DNA from: Chitinophagaceae bacterium | Lineage (GTDB): Bacteria > Bacteroidota > Bacteroidia > Chitinophagales > Chitinophagaceae | Direction: 5' to 3' | Length of the DNA: 11,698 nt | Assembly: GCA_025924755.1 (NCBI GenBank) | Contig: JAICHT010000096.1 | Span: 1 to 11,698, forward strand | Shown here: positions 1 to 5,724 of the stretch, one piece after another | Layout: each line of letters opens with the position of its first letter | Position numbering within the stretch: position 1 is the first letter of the stretch | Translations under genes and position numbers: made by a program | Notes under the pieces: model-generated | Told to the model about the DNA's origin: nothing | Seen by the model: only the letters and a program-made list of their open reading frames with translations | The model's database searches: none

Positions 1-278
1 AGCACCAGCTGGATGCAATCTCCGGCCCTACTACCGGCCCCACCTGGAGTATAGATGTGATAGATGGCGATCATGAAACCGGGTACGACACTTCTACGCC
101 GGCAGCTATGGCCGGGTATCCGCATATTACTGTTCCTATGGGACAGGTTTTCGGTTTGCCTATCGGCTTATCTTTTTTTGGATCAGCCTATACTGAGCCT
201 CAATTAATTAAAATTGCATATGCCTATGAGCAGGCTTCAAAGAAAAGAGAAATGCCTGGTTTCAAAAACCAGTTGTAA
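1..278 (+). CDS. Amidase signature family enzyme, C-terminal fragment (partial at left edge)
   Basis: This is the last 91 codons of a gene that enters from the left edge; codons begin at base 3 and run to TAA at 276-278 without interruption. The product matches the C-terminal end of amidase-signature hydrolases, which cleave carboxamides and related bonds. Visible family features are LDAISGPTTGPTW near the start, then TPAAMAGYPHITVPMG, then GLPIGLSFFG, followed by an alpha-helix of the AYAYEQA type and a short tail ending in FKNQL. The catalytic Lys and the Ser pair lie upstream, outside the window, so activity and substrate cannot be judged. Related Bacteroidota amidases with this tail are usually about 500-550 residues and often carry a signal peptide, but neither point can be tested here. 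It converges on the minus-strand operon and is followed by its own terminator. The family call is firm and the substrate is unknown. Confidence 0.88.
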   Translation, partial: HQLDAISGPTTGPTWSIDVIDGDHETGYDTSTPAAMAGYPHITVPMGQVFGLPIGLSFFGSAYTEPQLIKIAYAYEQASKKREMPGFKNQL

Positions 279-308
279 GCTGTATCCTTATAAGATTTAA
301 TATGCTAT

Positions 309-337
309 AGCTCCGGAACCTGAACCGGAGCTTTTTT
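309..337 (+). terminator. Rho-independent terminator of the amidase gene
   Basis: A perfect 8-bp stem, AGCTCCGG (309-316) with CCGGAGCT (325-332), encloses an 8-nt loop, and a run of T continues to 337. It starts 30 nt after the amidase stop codon, in the right orientation. On the minus strand the hairpin also follows the kinase stop codon directly, but there it has no U-tract, so it is a good terminator only for the plus strand. The T-tract overlaps the kinase stop codon (336-338 on the complement). Confidence 0.88.
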
Positions 338-1370
338 ATGCATGTAATTGTAAATAATTTTCGAGCTGTGCCAATAGTTGTATTTGATTTTCTGCCCGGT
401 CTTTATTTTGTGACGGATAATTGATATGATAATAGTTATCCTTATTAAGATAATCGGCTAGAAAACGGATGGCCTGCATAAAAACCAAAACGGGCCCCGC
501 AAAATGGATATTAGTTCTTTCTTGCGGGGTTAAGTGTGGCGCCATGGTATCTAAATACCCGCCAATGATAGCTTCATAAAAATCGGTGCGTATATGGAGT
601 TGCGCTGCAGGTGCATCTTCAGAAATATCCGGAACCATCGAACGGATCATATCTCCAATATCAGAAAAAAAATAGCCGGGTTGTGTTGTGTCCAAATCAA
701 TAGGACATAGTACCGTATCCGTTTCTTTTTGAAATAATATATTCGCTATTTTACAATCGTGGTGCATAATGCGCAATGGAAAAGCCGCATTATCCTTTAC
801 TATTGTACGATACCAGTTTAGCAGGTATGTTCTTTTATTAACTTCATCAATTAACTGAGCCGCTTCTTTTTTCCGTTCCTCACCCGCTCCTTTCAAAGCT
901 GTTTGAAATTGCTGAAAACGAAAATCGAGATCATGAAAATGAGGCAGAATAATATGCAATTCATTTGCCGGCATATCTACCAACCCCGAGGAAAATTGCG
1001 CAAAGCAGTTGGCCACAGTATACGCCTGCTGTGGCGTTTGTGCTATTGACGGAGAATAGGAATCTTTTATAAATTGAAAACAACGCCAGGATTGATTGGC
1101 CTCCTCGTAAAGCATATCACCATTATTGGCATATACCATTTGAGGCATTTGAAAACTATCTTTTAATGAAAGATGCTGTTGTATATGAAAATAATTTTGC
1201 TGAATATGCAAAGGGTTTTTAAATACATTGGTATTGATCTTTTGAAGAAAACAGGCAGTGCCGTCTTCTTTTAATACCCGGTAATTATAATTGATCAATC
1301 CGTTTGTTACGGGTTCTATTTGTTCATACCATTGCAGGCCAAAGGCTTTTAATACGTGTTCTGAAAGCAT
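336..1370 (-). CDS. APH-fold phosphotransferase, N-acetylhexosamine kinase-like (sugar kinase candidate)
   Basis: This is a 344-residue protein of the aminoglycoside-phosphotransferase/choline-kinase fold, with no signal peptide, so it should be cytoplasmic. The N-lobe has a nucleotide-loop-like NGLINYNYRV (23-32) and FLQKIN with probable ATP-binding K44. The catalytic loop is HHDCKIANILF (203-213), with D205 as presumed catalytic base and N210 as metal ligand. IDLDTTQPGYFFSDIGD (224-240) supplies metal-binding D225/D227. The IDLDT...PG...DxGDxIR arrangement is what N-acetylhexosamine 1-kinases (NahK) and their Bacteroidota relatives show, rather than antibiotic kinases. It is the last gene of the operon, 26 nt after the GH109 gene, which fits a role phosphorylating the sugar that GH109 releases. 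Start ATG at 1370 follows an A-rich leader. Family fold is secure; the exact substrate (GalNAc, GlcNAc or another sugar) is inferred from context only. Such proteins are sometimes misnamed mucin desulfatases. Confidence 0.8.
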   Translation of the reverse strand: MLSEHVLKAFGLQWYEQIEPVTNGLINYNYRVLKEDGTACFLQKINTNVFKNPLHIQQNYFHIQQHLSLKDSFQMPQMVYANNGDMLYEEANQSWRCFQFIKDSYSPSIAQTPQQAYTVANCFAQFSSGLVDMPANELHIILPHFHDLDFRFQQFQTALKGAGEERKKEAAQLIDEVNKRTYLLNWYRTIVKDNAAFPLRIMHHDCKIANILFQKETDTVLCPIDLDTTQPGYFFSDIGDMIRSMVPDISEDAPAAQLHIRTDFYEAIIGGYLDTMAPHLTPQERTNIHFAGPVLVFMQAIRFLADYLNKDNYYHINYPSQNKDRAENQIQLLAQLENYLQLHA

Positions 1371-1396
1371 GTTTTTCTTACGTGCTAAATATTCTT

Positions 1397-2755
1397 TTAA
1401 TATTCGTTCGTTAAAGCAAAATTATTCTTTGTAGTCATCCATTTGCCGCTGGTGAAATCCGGAAAATCAACGGTTTGGCTTCCCATCTCAATAGAACTTT
1501 CGCTTAGCGGAGTAATAGCACTCCAAGCAGCAGCATCATATACATCCATTGGAGTTGGCGTTTTCCGTTTGATGGATTCAATAAATGCCTGCAATACAAA
1601 AAAGTCCATACCACCATGTCCTGCACCTTCGGTGTCTTTGCTCCACCGTGCCCATAATGGGTGGTCATATTTATCTAAGTAGGATTGTGCCTCCTCCCAT
1701 TGATCATTTTTTTGACTCACTCCTTCTATATACAAAGAATGGTTCACATCCATCCACAAACCATTAGTACCCTGCACCCGGAAGCCCAATGAATACGGAC
1801 GTGGCGAACTGGTATCGTGTTGCAATAAAATTGTTTCGCCGTTAGCGCATTTGATATTGGTAGTTACTACGTCACCTAATTTAAATTCCACTTTTGCATT
1901 TGGATGATTTTCGCCGCCTTTTTTGACAATGTAATTATGCAGCCCTCTGGTTTTAGAAGAAAAAGAACAAAGCGATTGAAAACGGTTGCCCCGGTTAATA
2001 TCAATCATCATAGCCAATGGACCTACACCGTGCGTTGGGTATAAATCGCCGTTGCGGTGCACCGAATGATTGGTACGCCAGCGGGCTTCTGAAAATGCTT
2101 TTTCACCAAACTCGACTCCGCTATTATATGCTGTTTTTCCGTCGTTCAATTTAACGCCACGCAGATCGTGCTGATAGCCGCCCTGCAAATGAATCAATTC
2201 TCCAAACATTCCTTTGCGCACCATATTCAATATGGCCATTACATCCCTCCGGTAGCACACGTTTTCCAACATCATCACATTGGCATTGTGTACCTCTGCT
2301 GCGTTTACAACATTCCAATGATCCTGCAAAGTGATACCTAATATAACTTCAGTGGCTACATATTTCAGGCCCGCCGATAAAGCATCCAGTATCATAGGCG
2401 TGTGCCATTCCCAGGGCGTAGCTATAATAATTCCATCTAAATTTTTTGTTTGTAAAAGATTACGATAGGCATAATTGTCTCCCGTAAAAACTTTAGGCAT
2501 TGCCTTACCCGATTTTTGAATCAGGTCTTTACTCATTCCCAACATTCTGTCGTCTACATCACATATAGCCACTACTTCCACATCTTTCCTACGTAATAAA
2601 TTTTCAAGATGGTTCTGACCACGAAGCCCTACTCCAATCACACCAATTTTTACAGGTGCTGCATCTTTCGTATCTAAGATATTAGTAGCTGGTAAAGCCA
2701 ATCCTGCAAAAGCAATAGAGGTGTTTTTTACAAAATCTCTTCGGGTAATTGACAT
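1397..2755 (-). CDS. GH109-type NAD-dependent glycosidase, alpha-N-acetylgalactosaminidase-like, Tat-exported
   Basis: This 452-residue protein has a twin-arginine leader (TRRDFVKN, 4-11, then a hydrophobic stretch), so it is probably exported folded with its cofactor. A Rossmann domain follows, with KIGVIGVGLRGQNH (36-49) and AICDVDDR (63-70). It carries hallmarks of glycoside hydrolase family 109: ATPWEWH (112-118), MMLENVCYRRD (161-171), GGYQHDLRG (192-200), GDLYPTHGVGP (236-246), PRPYSLGFRVQG (318-329) and AGHGGMDFF (378-386). From memory of the Elizabethkingia meningoseptica enzyme, its E149, Y179, Y225, H228 and Y307 line up with E164, Y194, Y239, H242 and Y321 here. The EKP catalytic-lysine motif of ordinary Gfo/Idh oxidoreductases is replaced by TEV (135-137), as expected for GH109. 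Family members act by transient C3 oxidation, elimination, hydration and re-reduction. It lies 42 nt after a Gfo/Idh gene and 26 nt before a sugar kinase. Family assignment is strong; GalNAc specificity is likely but unproven. Confidence 0.88.
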   Translation of the reverse strand: MSITRRDFVKNTSIAFAGLALPATNILDTKDAAPVKIGVIGVGLRGQNHLENLLRRKDVEVVAICDVDDRMLGMSKDLIQKSGKAMPKVFTGDNYAYRNLLQTKNLDGIIIATPWEWHTPMILDALSAGLKYVATEVILGITLQDHWNVVNAAEVHNANVMMLENVCYRRDVMAILNMVRKGMFGELIHLQGGYQHDLRGVKLNDGKTAYNSGVEFGEKAFSEARWRTNHSVHRNGDLYPTHGVGPLAMMIDINRGNRFQSLCSFSSKTRGLHNYIVKKGGENHPNAKVEFKLGDVVTTNIKCANGETILLQHDTSSPRPYSLGFRVQGTNGLWMDVNHSLYIEGVSQKNDQWEEAQSYLDKYDHPLWARWSKDTEGAGHGGMDFFVLQAFIESIKRKTPTPMDVYDAAAWSAITPLSESSIEMGSQTVDFPDFTSGKWMTTKNNFALTNEY

Positions 2756-2797
2756 AGTATAAAACGTTTTTAATGGAGTAAAGATTATTGAAAAAGA

Positions 2798-4159
2798 TCA
2801 GAATGTAAAAATTTTTCCGCCGGCGATCACTTCCTGTTTGTTTTCATCGAAAGTAACTTTTTCGCCGGTGCGGTAAGCCGCATTGGTCATGATGCCAGCT
2901 ATAGCATGATGGTAGCCCGCTTCAATTGGTGCATTTGGCTGTTTGCGGCTGCGTACACATTCCATCCAGTTACGTACATGGGCCCTTGTTAACGGATCGG
3001 CACCGGTTTTAGCATCAGTAACGGCCTTTACGGCTAAATCATTCAAAGAAAGTTCCGGCAGTAAATTTGGTTTCATATTCATCTCGGCTGCGTATTGTGC
3101 TGTTAAACCTCCTTCGGGTGAAACTTTGTTGGTATCGAGGTTTAACGTGCCGCCATTTGAATAATAAATCTCTTTTACATCGCCGGCAGAATTGGTTTGC
3201 CTTGATGTAAATACTACCTGGAAGCCGGAAGAAGGATCATTCAATGGGCCATAGTCAAAAACAGCCGTTAAAGTATCGGCATTTTTCCGTCCGTCTTTCC
3301 ATAAATAAATACCACCATTTACAGCTACACTGCGTGGATGTGGCAAGCCGCTAAACCAATGCACCGTATCAATCTGGTGGCACATCCACTGGCCGGGTAT
3401 TCCTGATGAATAAGGCCAAAACAAACGATACTCCACGTACTTTCTTGCATCAAATGGTTCATAGGGCCTATTGATTAAAAAGCGTTTCCAATCCGTATCC
3501 TGTTCTTTGCATTGCGCTACCAGTGCAGGTCTGCGCCACCGGCCGGGCTGGTTTACATTCCACATCAGTTCTACCATTACTATTGGTCCAAACTTTCCGG
3601 ATTTTATAAATTCATTGGCTGCCTGGTAGGTTGGGCCACTTCTTCTTTGCGAACCTACCTGCACAATTCGGTCGGTACTTCGTACGGCTTTTAGTACATC
3701 TTTGGCATCCTTCATGGTTTCTGCCAGCGGCTTTTCTGCATATACGTCCCGGCCTGCCTTTACCGCTTCTATGGTGTGATAGGCATGCTGAAAATCGGCG
3801 GTGCTAATCATTACTGCATCCACCTCTTTCGTATTGTATAATTCATCGTTATTGATGCAGGCTTTGATATCATGATTAAATTTTTGCTTCAAATATGCCT
3901 GCCCTTCTTCTCTCCGTTTTTTCCAAATATCCGACACGGCAATAATATCAAAATTCAACTCCTGGTTGGATGCTAAAAATGACGGCAGGTGTGCATCCCG
4001 GAAGCGATCTGAAAACCCAACGGTAGCAACATTTACCCGATCATTAGCTCCTAGTATCCGCCGGTAACTTTTAGCATTCAACCCCATGGTTCCTAATACT
4101 ATTGAAGCGGAAGCCATGCCCGTGTTTTTAAGAAACTCTTTGCGTGTTTGAATAGTCAT
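2798..4159 (-). CDS. Gfo/Idh/MocA family oxidoreductase, exported, putative glycoside 3-dehydrogenase
   Basis: The protein has 453 residues. The N-terminus, TRKEFLKN (5-12) followed by a short hydrophobic stretch to about residue 27, resembles a Tat leader but has RK instead of RR. The Rossmann segment is RVNVATVGFSDRFRD (41-55), where the usual GxGxxG/A is reduced to one glycine, then IIAVSDIW (72-79). The central motif is YAEKPLAE (140-147) with probable catalytic K143. MCHQIDTVHWFSGLPHP (259-275) contains the D264/H267 pair expected in the active site. The C-terminal alpha/beta domain ends with RNWMECVRSRKQPNAPIEAGY (396-416), common in Bacteroidota members. Such enzymes oxidise or reduce a sugar hydroxyl with a tightly held NAD(P). 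In characterised Bacteroides systems, paralogues make 3-keto-glycosides for DUF1080-family lyases or hydrolases. It starts 16 nt after the DUF1080 gene, so the same role is plausible here. The substrate and the position oxidised are inference. Confidence 0.85.
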   Translation of the reverse strand: MTIQTRKEFLKNTGMASASIVLGTMGLNAKSYRRILGANDRVNVATVGFSDRFRDAHLPSFLASNQELNFDIIAVSDIWKKRREEGQAYLKQKFNHDIKACINNDELYNTKEVDAVMISTADFQHAYHTIEAVKAGRDVYAEKPLAETMKDAKDVLKAVRSTDRIVQVGSQRRSGPTYQAANEFIKSGKFGPIVMVELMWNVNQPGRWRRPALVAQCKEQDTDWKRFLINRPYEPFDARKYVEYRLFWPYSSGIPGQWMCHQIDTVHWFSGLPHPRSVAVNGGIYLWKDGRKNADTLTAVFDYGPLNDPSSGFQVVFTSRQTNSAGDVKEIYYSNGGTLNLDTNKVSPEGGLTAQYAAEMNMKPNLLPELSLNDLAVKAVTDAKTGADPLTRAHVRNWMECVRSRKQPNAPIEAGYHHAIAGIMTNAAYRTGEKVTFDENKQEVIAGGKIFTF

Positions 4160-4175
4160 ACAAGAGATTTTAGTT

Positions 4176-5528
4176 TTATTTCAACACTTTAATTTTAATG
4201 TTGCGGTAGGATACTTCGTTGCCATGATCCTGTAATAAAATATGACCGTCCTTCCATAATCCGTAGCCCGGCCAAATTTTAAATTTGCTGATGGCTACAC
4301 GATCCATAAAGTCTTTAGAACCTTTTACATATTGCAATACTTTGTATCCGTTTAGCCAATGTTCTACATGATTATCCGGGTATACTAAAATCCGGGCACT
4401 GTTCCACTCTCCTATTTTCCTGAAGGCTGCAGGAATGCTATCTCTCGGAATTAAATCGTATAGAGAAGCCAATGTACGGTCGCCATTTTTGCCCAATTTA
4501 GCATCCGGATGCCGTTCATCGTCCAGCACCTGGTATTCCAATCCAATACCTGACTTTCCTTTGGAATCATAGGTTTCTTTCACAAAATATTTCACACCAC
4601 TATTGGCGCCTTCGGTCAATTTAAAATCAAACTGCAATTCAAAAGCACTGTATTCATTATCCGTAATAATATCGCCACCCAAGCCTTCTTCCTGCCCGTT
4701 GGAAGAATGAATTGTAAGCGTTCCATCTTTAATTTCCCATCCTTTATCCGGAAAAGAAGTTTTGTAAATGCCACGCCACCCTGCAGATGTTTTTCCATTA
4801 AACAATAATTGATAGCCGTTTCTTTTTTCCTGCTGCGATAAATTATTCAACAGCATATTCTTTACAAAAATGGTATCGGGTGCCGAAGGTTTTACGTTTT
4901 GGGTTTGTATGCGTATATTTTTGAAGCGGATTTGTCGCCCCACTTCCGAAGGCTTTGAAATGGCATGTACCTGAAGCGCAATGATGCCTTTCTGTACCGC
5001 ATCATCTACCAAATTAGCAGCAGGCATTCCATTGAGCCAGGTTCGTATAGAAGTGCCGATACATTCGATGCGGCAGCTGTTCCAGGCTTTATGTTTGAAA
5101 ACTTTTTTTGCTGCCGGATTATATTCCAGGGGATACAACCACTGCCTTCCGGCTTCATCATAAATACCACCACTCCACGCACGGGCAGAAGGATCAATTT
5201 CATATTGATATCCATGCACTCGTCCGTTTTGAAAGTCAGGCGTACTCTGGCTTCTAAACTGCACACCGGAGTTCATGCTATCATCTACTTTAAACTGAAA
5301 CTCTAAAATAAAGTTGCCATAATCTTTATCAGTAGCTAAAAAAGAATTTGGAGAGTTTAGTACAGTAGTGCCCACTATTTCACCATTGCTTACGGTATAA
5401 GTTGCAGTGCCATTCAGTTGCTTCCAGCCGGTTAAATCTTTTCCGTTAAAAAGCGAAGTCCATTTTGTTTGTGCAAAGGTGGTTGAAGAAAAAAGTGTAA
5501 AAAAAAGAACACTATAGAAATAGTTCAT
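4176..5528 (-). CDS. Secreted protein with two DUF1080 (3-keto-disaccharide hydrolase) domains
   Basis: This 450-residue protein begins with a Sec signal peptide (1-19; likely cleavage after TTFA, before Q20). Two copies of the DUF1080/3-keto-disaccharide hydrolase concanavalin-like fold follow, about 22-208 and 236-449, joined by a linker. Paired motifs are LFNGKDLTGW (26-35) with LFNGKTSAGW (242-251); LEFQFKVDDSMNSGVQF (75-91) with LQFDFKLTEGANSGVKY (298-314); GYQYEID with GLEYQVLD; WNSCRIE..WLNG with WNSARIL..WLNG; and RFKNIRIQ with SYRNIKIK. Single-domain family members are about 200-260 residues, so this is a true tandem. The family acts on 3-keto-glycosides produced by Gfo/Idh/MocA oxidoreductases, by elimination or hydrolysis, in the periplasm or on the surface. 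It is the first gene of its operon, 16 nt before the oxidoreductase gene. No lipoprotein cysteine is seen at the cleavage site. Which domain is catalytic cannot be told from sequence. Confidence 0.87.
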   Translation of the reverse strand: MNYFYSVLFFTLFSSTTFAQTKWTSLFNGKDLTGWKQLNGTATYTVSNGEIVGTTVLNSPNSFLATDKDYGNFILEFQFKVDDSMNSGVQFRSQSTPDFQNGRVHGYQYEIDPSARAWSGGIYDEAGRQWLYPLEYNPAAKKVFKHKAWNSCRIECIGTSIRTWLNGMPAANLVDDAVQKGIIALQVHAISKPSEVGRQIRFKNIRIQTQNVKPSAPDTIFVKNMLLNNLSQQEKRNGYQLLFNGKTSAGWRGIYKTSFPDKGWEIKDGTLTIHSSNGQEEGLGGDIITDNEYSAFELQFDFKLTEGANSGVKYFVKETYDSKGKSGIGLEYQVLDDERHPDAKLGKNGDRTLASLYDLIPRDSIPAAFRKIGEWNSARILVYPDNHVEHWLNGYKVLQYVKGSKDFMDRVAISKFKIWPGYGLWKDGHILLQDHGNEVSYRNIKIKVLK

Positions 5529-5724
5529 ATTGATATGATGTTAGTTGAATACAATCGTTTCATCGTACAAAACAGTACTTATTAAATACTATGGGATTAT
5601 TAAATGAATATAATCAAAACTGAGAAATCTTATTCAAAAATGAATAAAGGAAAAGATAATTGCTGGTTAGTAAAAAACTTATTGCCTGCATACTTCAGCG
5701 CTTTACAGATGCAGCTATATTAAT
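5529..5724. promoter_or_regulatory. AT-rich intergenic region, presumed promoter region of the saccharide operon
   Basis: This 196-bp stretch separates the beta-propeller gene from the downstream four-gene operon; both are read on the minus strand. No ORF or RNA gene is seen. An exact TAnnTTTG box is absent, but near matches occur on the minus strand: CATTTTTG (complement of 5634-5641) and CAGTTTTG (complement of 5615-5622), each 7 of 8. Two dyads lie here, TTATTCA-AAAA-TGAATAA (5630-5647) and GATTAT/ATAATC (5595-5600 and 5610-5615). The region is the obvious place for the operon promoter and an operator, but no single element can be fixed. Confidence 0.45.
5630..5647. repeat. Perfect 7-bp inverted repeat with 4-bp spacer, candidate operator
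   Basis: TTATTCA (5630-5636) and TGAATAA (5641-5647) form a perfect dyad around AAAA. It lies about 100 bp upstream of the DUF1080 start codon, and a promoter-like CATTTTTG on the minus strand overlaps it. The position suits a repressor or activator site for the saccharide operon. In such AT-rich DNA a chance dyad is quite possible, and no known factor is recognised. Confidence 0.3.

Noticed and set aside
1397..4159. The two adjacent Gfo/Idh-fold genes as a recent tandem duplication
   Set aside because: They share only the fold: leaders, nucleotide loops, catalytic motifs (TEV versus EKP) and C-terminal domains are different, so they are old, distinct subfamilies.
5672..5714. Possible terminator after the beta-propeller gene: CTGCAT/ATGCAG stem followed by T6 on the minus strand
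   Set aside because: The stem is only 6 bp with a 17-nt loop, and the T-run is 8 nt away from the stem, so it is not a convincing intrinsic terminator.
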